Part shown: in pieces, positions 13,310 through 20,620 of the stretch
Layout of the letters: the number at the start of each line of letters is the position of its first letter
Position numbering within the stretch: the first letter of the stretch is position 1
Assembly (NCBI GenBank): GCA_027592485.1
Contig: JAQCKL010000007.1
Span: 1-23,847, forward strand
Direction: 5' to 3'
From: Cyanobacteriota bacterium
Lineage (GTDB): Bacteria > Cyanobacteriota > Cyanobacteriia > Phormidesmidales > Phormidesmidaceae
DNA: 23,847 nucleotides
Position numbers and translations under genes: made by a program
The notes under the pieces: model-generated
What the model saw: the letters and a program-made list of their open reading frames with translations, nothing else
Told to the model about the DNA's origin: nothing
Databases searched by the model: none

Positions 13310-14119
13310 ATGCACCATTGGATTCCCCTTGAACGGTTTTTCCCTTATTTACCCTGGCCTACGGTAGAGTCCATGGCGGATAAAGCCAATGTGGTGATGA
13401 TTCAGCCCATGGGGGCGATCGAGCAGCACGGCCCCCATTTGCCCCTGGTGGTGGATGCGGCGATCGCCCAGGCGGTACTCGGTAAGGCCCTAGAAATTCT
13501 AGCCGCAGACATTCCCGCCTATGCATTGCCCACCCTCTACTACGGCAAATCCAACGAGCACTGGCATTTTCCGGGCACCATTACCCTGTCTGCCCAGACC
13601 CTCAGACAGGTCCTAATGGAATCAGCCGAAAGTCTTTATCGCACTGGATTTCGGAAGCTGGTGTGGATGAATGCCCATGGGGGGCAACCCCAGGTGCTGG
13701 AAATGGCAGCCCGAGACCTCCATCAGCAGTATCCAGACCTGATGGTGTTTCCGTTGTTTGTCTGGCAAGTGCCGAACCCTGCCGCAGAGTTACTGACCCC
13801 GAAGGAATTGGAGCTGGGAATTCACGCTGGGGACGCCGAAACCAGTCTCATGCTGGCGATTTTGCCGGAGCAGGTACAGATGGATAAAGCCGTTTGTGAA
13901 TATCCCCAGGGACTGCCTAAAGATAGCCTGCTCAGCATGGAAGGGGCACTGCCCTTTGCCTGGGTGACCCGAGACTTGAGCCGCAGCGGGGTCTTGGGAG
14001 ATGCCACCGTGGCCAGCCGTGAAAAGGGCGATCGCCTGTTGGCGGCCCTAGCGGCAGGGTGGCGGCAAGTGATTATCGATGTCCATCGCTTTCAACAGCC
14101 CCAGGCGTGGCGACCTTAA
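13310..14119 (+). CDS. Creatininase family protein
   Basis: A 269-residue member of the creatininase/MftE amidohydrolase family, metal-dependent enzymes that cleave amide bonds in compounds such as creatinine, formamides or modified peptides. Likely metal ligands are visible: Glu38 and His40 in PMGAIEQHGPHLPL, Asp49 in VVDAAIA, His123 in MNAHGG, and Glu177 in AGDAETS. The ATG at 13310 is preferred over a TTG at 13301 because AGGAGA (13294-13299) is ideally spaced to the ATG. The substrate is unknown; cyanobacterial members are common and not linked to creatinine. It converges on the phytol kinase-like gene with 13 bp between. Confidence 0.85.
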   Translation: MHHWIPLERFFPYLPWPTVESMADKANVVMIQPMGAIEQHGPHLPLVVDAAIAQAVLGKALEILAADIPAYALPTLYYGKSNEHWHFPGTITLSAQTLRQVLMESAESLYRTGFRKLVWMNAHGGQPQVLEMAARDLHQQYPDLMVFPLFVWQVPNPAAELLTPKELELGIHAGDAETSLMLAILPEQVQMDKAVCEYPQGLPKDSLLSMEGALPFAWVTRDLSRSGVLGDATVASREKGDRLLAALAAGWRQVIIDVHRFQQPQAWRP

Positions 14120-14132
14120 CGGCTATCTTTGC

Positions 14133-14819
14133 TCATAACCACCCTAGGGCCAGCCCATAGGCCAATAGACTACTGCCCAGGGGAACGGTGAGATTGTCCA
14201 ACCCCAGGATAGAAATGGTTTCTAGGCCCGTGGCGACAAGGGCAACGATCGCCGCGATGGCGATGCCAGAAAGCCCCCAACCAAAGGCCACCCCCAAAAC
14301 GACCATGCACACCGCAAAACTCACCATCAGCATGGTCAAGGACCCCTCCCAACTTTTAGAGGATCCCAACAGTTGGTAAGGGTGATGGCCATGGGCTTGG
14401 CCCACCAGGGCGGCCAGTCCATCTCCCCAGGTCATGGTTAATATGCCAATTACCGCGAATTCGGGATGCTGCATGGGCCAAAATAGGGCGGTCAGCACCC
14501 CAATACTGACCGCATAAAAAAAGGTCCCTAAGCTGGGGCGACCCACACTATTAATACCGGGCAAAATTGGCAGCCGGTAAGACAGCAAGGCGACGGCGCT
14601 AAACACCACGGAGGCCGCAACCCCCATCCATGTCGGCGTGTGGAGCCACCACGCTAAAACGATCGCGTTTCCGGCTCCGATGTGAACAATTTTGCGCGTT
14701 ACTTCTGGAGAGGCCGAGGTGTTGCGACGAACCCCCTCAGTGGCGACCCCTACGGCCAATAGCCAGAGCCCCACCCATCCCCCTTTAACTAGGGCCGAGG
14801 GTACAGCCAGCTCTACCAT
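14133..14819 (-). CDS. Phytol/polyprenol kinase family membrane protein (VTE5-like)
   Basis: A protein of about 228 residues with six or seven hydrophobic helices, of the CTP-dependent diacylglycerol/polyprenol kinase family. Key motifs are RKIVHIGAGN (about 42-51), the Asp-containing MTWGDGLAALVG (about 128-139) and SSKSWEGSLTM (about 152-162), which form the nucleotide and metal site. Cyanobacterial and plant relatives (VTE5) phosphorylate phytol released from chlorophyll for tocopherol and phylloquinone synthesis. The ATG at 14819 has a GGAG ribosome site; the TTG at 14837 is an inferior start. The symbol is left open because dolichol kinase-like relatives look similar. Confidence 0.75.
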   Translation of the reverse strand: MVELAVPSALVKGGWVGLWLLAVGVATEGVRRNTSASPEVTRKIVHIGAGNAIVLAWWLHTPTWMGVAASVVFSAVALLSYRLPILPGINSVGRPSLGTFFYAVSIGVLTALFWPMQHPEFAVIGILTMTWGDGLAALVGQAHGHHPYQLLGSSKSWEGSLTMLMVSFAVCMVVLGVAFGWGLSGIAIAAIVALVATGLETISILGLDNLTVPLGSSLLAYGLALGWL

Positions 14820-14886
14820 TCGGATCTCCACCGTCAACCACCCCCCAACTGCCCCATTACTCTACCGTTTTTCCTTTATGGCGCTG

Positions 14887-14944
14887 GCCCCTTTGCGGAG
14901 GATACCTAGGATTGCTCTGATGCTGGGTGCCACCGCAAAGGGGC
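14887..14944. repeat. Palindrome with CTAGGAT-GCTCTG loop, copy 2
   Basis: Perfect 12-nt arms GCCCCTTTGCGG (14887-14898) and CCGCAAAGGGGC (14933-14944) enclose a loop containing CTAGGATTGCTCTG (14906-14919). That loop matches the one at 6201-6214 with one change. It sits between divergent genes, so it is not a terminator. Confidence 0.55.
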
Positions 14945-15046
14945 TCCCAGTCTTGTCCTCACCGGACGGGCGACGGCCATAAACCCTCTGACTCCGGCGC
15001 ATCCTGAAGAAATCAAGGAATCTGGCCTCTTTTTGGGGTTCTATCC

Positions 15047-15076
15047 TTGACTTCTCTCGGAAACACACCCAATATT
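15047..15076 (+). promoter_or_regulatory. Possible promoter of the pyrH-frr operon
   Basis: TTGACT (15047-15052) and AATATT (15071-15076) are 18 bp apart and about 40 bp ahead of the pyrH start. It is a fair sigma70 match with a slightly long spacer, and no better pair is visible nearby. Confidence 0.45.
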
Positions 15077-15116
15077 TTGAAGGAATTGACCACTGCTAAC
15101 GATTAACGGTGACTGC

Positions 15117-15845
15117 ATGGGCACCCCTTACAAACGGGTTTTGCTGAAGTTAAGTGGCGAAGCGTTGATGGGCGACTTAGCCTATGGCATCGCTCCAGAA
15201 GTGGTGCAAGCCATAGGAAAAGAATTGGCGGAGGTGGTCAAGAACGACATTGAGATTGCCATTGTGGTGGGGGGCGGCAATATCTTTCGAGGTATAAAAG
15301 GGGCTGCGGGCGGCATGGATCGAGCCACCGCCGACTACATCGGCATGCTGGGCACGATCATGAATGCGATGACCCTGCAAGATGCTTTAGAGCAGGCTGG
15401 GGTCCCGACCCGCGTTCAAACCGCCATCACGATGCAAGAGATCGCTGAGCCCTACATTCGCCGCCGGGCCATTCGCCACCTTGAAAAAAATCGAGTCGTA
15501 ATTTTTGGCGGGGGATCCGGTAATCCGTTTTTTACCACGGATACTACTTCCGCCCTGAGAGCCGCTGAAATCAATGCGGACGTTCTGTGCAAGGGCACCC
15601 AAGTGGATGGGGTATATGATTCCGATCCCAAGGTAAATCCCGAGGCCAAGCGGTTTACAAGCCTGACCTATAACCATGTCTTGACCCATGATTTGAAGGT
15701 TATGGACAGCACGGCGATCGCCCTATGCAAAGATAACAATATCCCCATCATGGTGTTTGACCTGTCGGTTCCTGGGAACATCTGCCGGGCCGTGATGGGT
15801 GAATCCATTGGCACAATTGTGAGAGAGTCCTGTGAAATTAGCTGA
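15117..15845 (+). CDS. pyrH: UMP kinase
   Basis: A 242-residue bacterial UMP kinase (amino-acid-kinase fold) that phosphorylates UMP to UDP with ATP in pyrimidine synthesis. Typical blocks are KRVLLKLSGEALMG (phosphate-binding start), VVGGGNIFRG, GMLGTIMNAMTLQDALEQ, RRRAIRHLEKNRVVIFGGG, and the UMP/ATP region GVYDSDPKVNP. Length equals the family norm. The ATG at 15117 gives the standard N-terminus. It overlaps the start of frr by 14 nt; pyrH-frr is a widely conserved pair coupling nucleotide supply and ribosome recycling genes. Confidence 0.97.
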   Translation: MGTPYKRVLLKLSGEALMGDLAYGIAPEVVQAIGKELAEVVKNDIEIAIVVGGGNIFRGIKGAAGGMDRATADYIGMLGTIMNAMTLQDALEQAGVPTRVQTAITMQEIAEPYIRRRAIRHLEKNRVVIFGGGSGNPFFTTDTTSALRAAEINADVLCKGTQVDGVYDSDPKVNPEAKRFTSLTYNHVLTHDLKVMDSTAIALCKDNNIPIMVFDLSVPGNICRAVMGESIGTIVRESCEIS

Positions 15846-16389
15846 ATTAAGTGATATCGAGGAGGCTATGGGTAAGGCCATCGAATCTACCCGCCGTGCC
15901 TTCAATACCATTCGCACTGGTCGTGCCAATGCGTCTTTACTAGATCGCATTTCTGTGGACTATTACGGTAGTCCTACCCCCCTCAAGAATTTGGCCAACA
16001 TCAGTACGCCTGATTCCACTACGTTGATGATTCAGCCCTTTGATCCCAGCTCTGTCGCTGCGATCGAGAAGGCGATCACCCTATCTGATGTGGGATTAGT
16101 CCCCAACAATGACGGCTCCTTGATTCGATTGAATGTCCCAGCTCTCACCAGTGAGCGTCGTAAAGACTTCACCAAAATCGCCGCCAAGTATGCCGAAGAA
16201 GGTCGAGTCTCCATCCGCAATATTCGTCGGGATGGGATCGATTTCTTTCGTAAGCAGGAGAAAAGCGGCGATATATCGGAAGACGAGTCTCGAGATTTCC
16301 AAAACGAGATTCAGCAGCTCACCGATAAATACACGGCCCAGATTGACCAGCTCTTAGCTGCGAAGGAAAAGGACATCATGACGGTTTAG
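15832..16389 (+). CDS. frr: Ribosome recycling factor
   Basis: A 185-residue ribosome recycling factor, which with EF-G splits the post-termination ribosome. Domain I is the three-helix bundle (TRRAFNTIRTGRANASLLDR at the start; the C-terminal EIQQLTDKYTAQIDQLLAAK helix). Domain II contains VDYYGSPTPLKNLANIS. The RRDG-type hinge region (IRNIRRDGIDFF) is present. The start is GTG at 15832, inside the end of pyrH, with GAGAG upstream as ribosome site; no ATG gives the complete N-terminus. A strong terminator follows, so it closes the operon. Confidence 0.97.
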   Translation: MKLAELSDIEEAMGKAIESTRRAFNTIRTGRANASLLDRISVDYYGSPTPLKNLANISTPDSTTLMIQPFDPSSVAAIEKAITLSDVGLVPNNDGSLIRLNVPALTSERRKDFTKIAAKYAEEGRVSIRNIRRDGIDFFRKQEKSGDISEDESRDFQNEIQQLTDKYTAQIDQLLAAKEKDIMTV

Positions 16390-16404
16390 GTGATCTTCTG
16401 ACAA

Positions 16405-16455
16405 CCAAAACCGCCGCCCTTGTTAACGATTTCAGGGGCGGCGGTTTTGGTTTTT
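16405..16455 (+). terminator. Intrinsic terminator of the pyrH-frr operon
   Basis: CCAAAACCGCCGCCC (16405-16419) and GGGCGGCGGTTTTGG (about 16436-16450) form a 15-bp stem with a loop of about 16 nt, followed by TTTTT. It lies about 15 bp after the frr stop codon. Confidence 0.9.
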
Positions 16456-16483
16456 GGCTTGACCATGGAGCTGCAGAAAACCC

Positions 16484-16969
16484 TTAACCCGCCCAAGCCG
16501 GCACTGATACAGCGCCATCGGTTATGGCCACGGCGGTTTTAAAGACTTGGACCAATTCATTAATATCGCGTTTAGCCAACTCCCTTAAATGGGTCTCCAA
16601 GGTCCATTGATGGGCGGTGTCAAGGGATTGCACCGCGTTTGCCATCAAATCGGTGGTATTCACAAGGCGATACCAAAAGGCTAATTTCTTATTGATATCG
16701 AGCCCATCATAGGCTTCTGCCAACCGGGTATTAGCGCCAGACACCATATCCCGCAAGACCTCTACCCTTTCATCCTGGGGCACTTGTTCGACCTGGCGAA
16801 TCACTTGCTGCACTAATTGAGAAAAGAAGGCTGTGGGCAAGGTTTGGGCAGAGACTTGGTGAAGGGACTGGGCTAAGAAATGCAGGGTAGCTAAGCGGAG
16901 ATCGGCACTTCCCTGCTTAAAACAGTCAATGGGATCTTGGGTTTCAGGGGTTAAGTCAGTTAGCAGCAT
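16484..16969 (-). CDS. OCP N-terminal-domain (Carot_N) homologue, divergent
   Basis: A 161-residue all-helical protein aligned, from memory of the family, to the carotenoid-binding N-terminal domain of the orange carotenoid protein. The anchor is DINKKLAFWYRL (residues 91-102, with Trp99 and Tyr100) against NIKLGFWYRL of OCP. Upstream LRDMVSGANTRLAEAY and LATLHFLAQSL follow the same helical pattern. Length matches stand-alone helical carotenoid proteins. In the segment corresponding to OCP Trp41/Tyr44 (ALIWFAYLEMG) the residues here are His30 and Ala33, so carotenoid binding may be weakened or lost. It has its own promoter with a palindrome and lies opposite the frr terminator. Confidence 0.6.
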   Translation of the reverse strand: MLLTDLTPETQDPIDCFKQGSADLRLATLHFLAQSLHQVSAQTLPTAFFSQLVQQVIRQVEQVPQDERVEVLRDMVSGANTRLAEAYDGLDINKKLAFWYRLVNTTDLMANAVQSLDTAHQWTLETHLRELAKRDINELVQVFKTAVAITDGAVSVPAWAG

Positions 16970-16986
16970 AAATTTGTCCTTGTTAA

Positions 16987-17034
16987 ATCGTTAACGATGC
17001 AGTGATATATCTGCATTTAAGAAGTGATTGACAA
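16987..17034 (-). promoter_or_regulatory. Promoter and palindromic operator of the OCP-N-like gene
   Basis: On the minus strand TTGTCA (17029-17034) and GATATA (17006-17011) are 17 bp apart. The -10 region lies in the loop of ATGCAG/CTGCAT (16997-17002, 17011-17016). Just downstream is a perfect 12-bp palindrome ATCGTTAACGAT (16987-16998), ending 18 nt before the start codon. The layout suggests repression by a dimeric regulator near the transcription start. Confidence 0.45.
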
Positions 17035-17574
17035 TGGCATGCTTCTGCTCGGGGTGATTTGGGGGAGAGTGATCGCAGCCACCAGTCCGGTTAGAGGCTA
17101 TTTAAAAAGGGGATAAGCCGATATTGAATCCAACTGCCGATATTGAATCCGACTGTAGACAGTCAGTACATCGGTGAGATTCCTGAGGTTGCCGTTGCGC
17201 GTTCTGGGTAGTCCCTGTATTCGAATGAACGGTACAAGGCTGTTCAAACGGCCTCTTGGGGCAAGACTGCGATCCCCTTGGCGGCGGCACCCAGCATCAG
17301 AGCGATCCGAGGTGTCCTCAGCAAAGGGGCCTATCCAACATCAGACCTGGGCTATGGGGCAAGGGGGCCGTAGCAGAAAATTAAGGCGAGAGCGGATTTA
17401 ATGGGTTTCCTTTACCTCGGGTTAGAGATGGTGGCTACCATCCAGGGGAGGCAATCTAACGGGTTTTATCGGGTTATCCCTCTAAACGTGGTTCTTTCTT
17501 ATTGATCCCCAACCCAATTCAAATGTGTTGATCTTTCAGATTTTCTTAGCGTTTAGCGGCAAAAGCTTACAGTT
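17035..17574. other. Gene-free stretch with a 19-bp tandem duplication
   Basis: I see no convincing coding region, tRNA or rRNA in these 540 bp; short open frames lack starts, ribosome sites and recognisable protein character. At 17117-17154 the 19-mer GCCGATATTGAATCCAACT is duplicated in tandem with a single difference (second copy has GACT). The end of the stretch holds an AT-rich segment next to the DUF1574 gene end. It may be a decayed region. Confidence 0.4.
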
Positions 17575-18852
17575 CTACATATCAGGGATGGCGTCGGACC
17601 AAGCAATTGCGGCGGAACGGGCCAGTTGCTGGGCTAGCTGAATGGCCCCCATTTGGTTGGGGTGACTGGGATCGGCAAAGAAACGATTTTGCCCCCGCCA
17701 TTGTTCCAGCCAGTCCACGACGGTGAATTCCCCTTGGCGGGCTTCTTGGCGCAGATACTGCTGAAACTGCCGCTCATAGCCTAGACGGGTGTTGTCTAAG
17801 TAGTCGTTGCTCAGGGGTAAATTAACAAAGACGAGGGGGATATTCTGGTTTTTGGCAAAGGCCGCGATCGCCCGTAACGCTAATGTTTGCTCACCCCTCA
17901 GGTCGAAGGGCTGGTAGGCCCCGTCATATTCGCCACTGACCCTGGGATAGCTTTGGTAATAGACCTGGGGATCAAAGCTATCGGCTACGGCCAAAAACCC
18001 GTAGCCATTAATGGCACTGATGGGGATGGGGCTAGCATTCGACGGTACCTCCGGGCTGCGGGTCGGGCCGAGGGTGGGCCGTTGTCCCCGTTGAAGGGCT
18101 TGGTAGCCCGGTGAGGCCGTAATTGAGGCAAAGGTGCGATCGCTGCGCCCCCCATTAAATGCTCGGGATCCCCCCGCCCAGAGCAAGAGGTGGGGGAGTT
18201 GTTCTGGGGACAAGACTTGCTGCAGCAGAAAGTTAATCACTTGGGCTGTGGCCCCATTCACCCCCAGGTTATAAACCCGAGCGTGGGATAACCCTCGATC
18301 ACGTAAATTCGCCTGGAGCACCTGGGGATCGATCCCTTGGAGCGATCGAGAGCTTCCCAGCACCAGCACATCTGGGGGGCCAAAGGTGGCGATATAGGAC
18401 AGGTAGATCCCCAGTTGCTCGTCCAAAATGGTACTCCCCAGGGGGGGAAATACGGCGGGGCGACTGGCGAGTTCGGATTGGCGCTGGGCGATCGCCAACT
18501 CAGCCAGGTAGTCTCGCCCTTGCCGCTGGGCAAAAACTCGTTGGGGGCTATCGGGGGGAATCGCCTGTAATTGTTGAACAGCGGCACTCCAGATATTGAC
18601 CACCTGATCCCATTGCTGAGCTGTCTCTGCTGTGGTGGCCAGATTGGCGGCTAATTCCCCAGTTTGCAAGGCTCGCTTCAGGGTCAAGTCAACGATCTGG
18701 AGAGCAGGATTGACTGGCGCGAGGGGGGGTAACGTCGGTAATGTTGGCAGGGTTGAAGACTGGCCAGGGCTACGGGCCAGGGACACGAGCCCAATGGTTA
18801 ACCACAGGGCGATCCCCACTACGAACGCTCTCCAGGCAGAACGGCGAGTCAT
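17575..18852 (-). CDS. DUF1574 / SGNH-hydrolase-like exported protein
   Basis: A protein of about 425 residues. The N-terminus has a signal-anchor (AWRAFVVGIALWLTIGLVSL) followed by a Pro/Leu/Thr-rich linker (TLPTLPTLPPLAPV). The body resembles SGNH-type esterases and the cyanobacterial DUF1574 family: VLVLGSSRSLQGIDP (about 162-176, Ser nucleophile block), YNLGVNGATAQ (Gly/Asn blocks), and near the C-terminus FFADPSHPNQMG, supplying the usual Asp-His pair. Such proteins are often acyl-transfer or O-acetylation enzymes for extracellular polysaccharide; the substrate here is unknown. The ATG at 18852 is used; a GTG directly before it is possible. Confidence 0.75.
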   Translation of the reverse strand: MTRRSAWRAFVVGIALWLTIGLVSLARSPGQSSTLPTLPTLPPLAPVNPALQIVDLTLKRALQTGELAANLATTAETAQQWDQVVNIWSAAVQQLQAIPPDSPQRVFAQRQGRDYLAELAIAQRQSELASRPAVFPPLGSTILDEQLGIYLSYIATFGPPDVLVLGSSRSLQGIDPQVLQANLRDRGLSHARVYNLGVNGATAQVINFLLQQVLSPEQLPHLLLWAGGSRAFNGGRSDRTFASITASPGYQALQRGQRPTLGPTRSPEVPSNASPIPISAINGYGFLAVADSFDPQVYYQSYPRVSGEYDGAYQPFDLRGEQTLALRAIAAFAKNQNIPLVFVNLPLSNDYLDNTRLGYERQFQQYLRQEARQGEFTVVDWLEQWRGQNRFFADPSHPNQMGAIQLAQQLARSAAIAWSDAIPDM

Positions 18853-19037
18853 CACCCTAGTCCCACATGAAACGAATCGGGTTGGCGTCCCACTGAACCA
18901 TTAACCCTCTTGCCCACAACACCTCGACCGCTAGCTTAACAAGCTCCTGTCGGCAGCGGAAAGGTATCGTGAGGCCATTTTTCTAATGGGATCACATATG
19001 TTTGCTAGGCTGCTAGGGATGTTCCCAAGGCGAACAG

Positions 19038-19490
19038 ATGCCCCCCACCGACGATCCGCGTCCTTCTGAGCCCCCTCATCAGCCCCCATCTGAGAATCCG
19101 AACTATCAGCCCGATCCCTGGTTTACCCCTGAAGGTCTCCAGGAGCGCCAGCGTCTCGCCCAGGAAAAGGCCCGACAGACTAAGGTCCAGCGTGTGACGG
19201 TGCTGGGCAAGTTTATGCAGGGGGTGACCTATGCGGTTGCGGCTTTGGAGGTGCTGCTGGGCTTGCGATTTATGCTGCGACTCACCGCCGCGAATCCAGA
19301 CAATACCTTTGCGGGGATTATCTATGGGTTGTCGCAGCCTTTTGTGAACCCTTTTTCGACCCTATTCATCAGTCCGACGTTCAATGGCAGTCTGAATATT
19401 ATTGATGTCAATGTCCTGGTGGCCATGGCAGCCTACCTAGCATTATTGACTTTATTTTTAGGATTGCTCCGCATTCTGTTTGAAAACTAA
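19038..19490 (+). CDS. YggT family membrane protein
   Basis: A 150-residue protein with a long hydrophilic, Pro/Gln-rich N-terminus (about 1-45), a charged helix (ERQRLAQEKARQTK), and a YggT domain. The domain has two membrane helices (about 58-82 and 122-147, the second LVAMAAYLALLTLFLGLL) linked by LSQPFVNPFSTLF, the family's conserved segment. In cyanobacteria and chloroplasts YggT proteins (CCB3, YLMG) affect nucleoid distribution, division or cytochrome b6 heme attachment. Which applies cannot be told. The ATG at 19038 is the first in frame. It is divergent from the DUF1574 gene. Confidence 0.85.
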   Translation: MPPTDDPRPSEPPHQPPSENPNYQPDPWFTPEGLQERQRLAQEKARQTKVQRVTVLGKFMQGVTYAVAALEVLLGLRFMLRLTAANPDNTFAGIIYGLSQPFVNPFSTLFISPTFNGSLNIIDVNVLVAMAAYLALLTLFLGLLRILFEN

Positions 19491-19548
19491 TGGGCTGGCC
19501 CAGTCATTGGCAAAATAGGGACATTCCCACGACCCAGGGCTAGCTGAC

Positions 19549-20388
19549 TCAGGATGCGAATAAAAACGGGGCGATCGCGGTCACTAAATCAGCAGGGGCA
19601 ACCAAATGGGGCCAGTGATTACCAGGGACGCTGACCTCCTGCAATTGGGGTAAATAGGTGCGGTAGGGACGCAGTTGCCACGGGGTTTGATTCAACCCCT
19701 GTTTGGGAAGAACCATAAGGGTCGAGACCCCAGTAATTTGAGTTAGCCCTGCCGTCTGCACCGTATCGGCAAAGATACCGTCACGGGCCGCACAGGTGAA
19801 CTTGCTACCCCAAGAACCGTCACTTTTTTGTTCTAGCCCCGCCGCAAAAGCTTGCCGCTGATGGGGCGTCCAATCTCGATATTGTTTCAAGGTCTGGGCG
19901 CAGGTGACGGCATCGGCCTCGCTGGCAAAAGGCCCCATCACCTTAAGAAAAGGCAGGGTGCGGTAGAGCAATGGAAAGGTCATTCGAGCGATGCTGGGAA
20001 AACGGTTCACAAAAAACGGATCTACCAGCACCAGTTTTTGTAGGCGGTTGGGGTGGCGCTGCGCCCACAGCAAGGCCACTTTTGCCGCCCAAGAATGGGC
20101 AATCACGGCCACCGTAGCCAGACCCAGATCGTCACACAGCGCTTCCAAGTCAGCCGCGATCGCGTTGGCATCATAGGCGTCAATATCGGTCGGTTTATCG
20201 CTGTCCCCATGGCCCCTCAGATCTGGAGCTAGACAGCGGGCGCAATCTTGCCAAGCTTCCCCTAGGGGTTGCCACATGAGCCCATGATCGGCCATGCCAT
20301 GGAGCAGAATAATAGGTCTGCCCTTGCCCCATTCGCGATAGGCCATCGTGACATGGGAAAGTTGCAGACTGCGCTGGGTTGAAGGCAT
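19549..20388 (-). CDS. Alpha/beta hydrolase
   Basis: A 279-residue alpha/beta hydrolase-fold protein. Visible are the oxyanion-hole motif (IILLHGMADHGLMW, about 26-39), the strand-turn DLRGHGDSDKP, the nucleophile elbow VIAHSWAAKVAL with Ser99 in the form HSW rather than the usual GHSMGG, and the catalytic His near the end (VPGNHWPHLVAP). The catalytic acid is likely in the LVDPF or the VLPKQG segment. No signal peptide is present. Relatives include esterases, haloperoxidase-like enzymes and C-C bond hydrolases, so the substrate cannot be named. It converges on the YggT gene with a 58-bp gap. Confidence 0.8.
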   Translation of the reverse strand: MPSTQRSLQLSHVTMAYREWGKGRPIILLHGMADHGLMWQPLGEAWQDCARCLAPDLRGHGDSDKPTDIDAYDANAIAADLEALCDDLGLATVAVIAHSWAAKVALLWAQRHPNRLQKLVLVDPFFVNRFPSIARMTFPLLYRTLPFLKVMGPFASEADAVTCAQTLKQYRDWTPHQRQAFAAGLEQKSDGSWGSKFTCAARDGIFADTVQTAGLTQITGVSTLMVLPKQGLNQTPWQLRPYRTYLPQLQEVSVPGNHWPHLVAPADLVTAIAPFLFAS

Positions 20389-20594
20389 GGTTGATGCGAA
20401 CTAACTCTTTAGTCTTCAAGGAAACTTTTCGGGACAGGATATGTTCCTGCAGGACGGATAGATTCAGCCCCTAACGTAACGCTGGAATACATCCATAGCA
20501 TAAGGATGCTGCCATTCTGACTGCGCTGAAACCTGAGCAGGTCCAAGGCTGACAAGCTGTTGCCGCAATCATGGCGGGTCGCCATCCGCCACAA

Positions 20595-20618
20595 TGGGAA
20601 AATAATGCCAATTTCCCA
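20595..20618 (+). promoter_or_regulatory. Hairpin abutting the cofH start codon
   Basis: TGGGAAA (20595-20601) and TTTCCCA (20612-20618) form a perfect 7-bp stem ending two bases before the ATG at 20621. No Shine-Dalgarno is visible, so the hairpin occupies the ribosome site and could hold down translation. Confidence 0.4.
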
Positions 20619-20620
20619 CC

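Noticed and set aside
17035..17574. tRNA or small gene in the long gap
   Set aside because: No cloverleaf or T-loop sequence and no open frame with a start and ribosome site was found by reading both strands.
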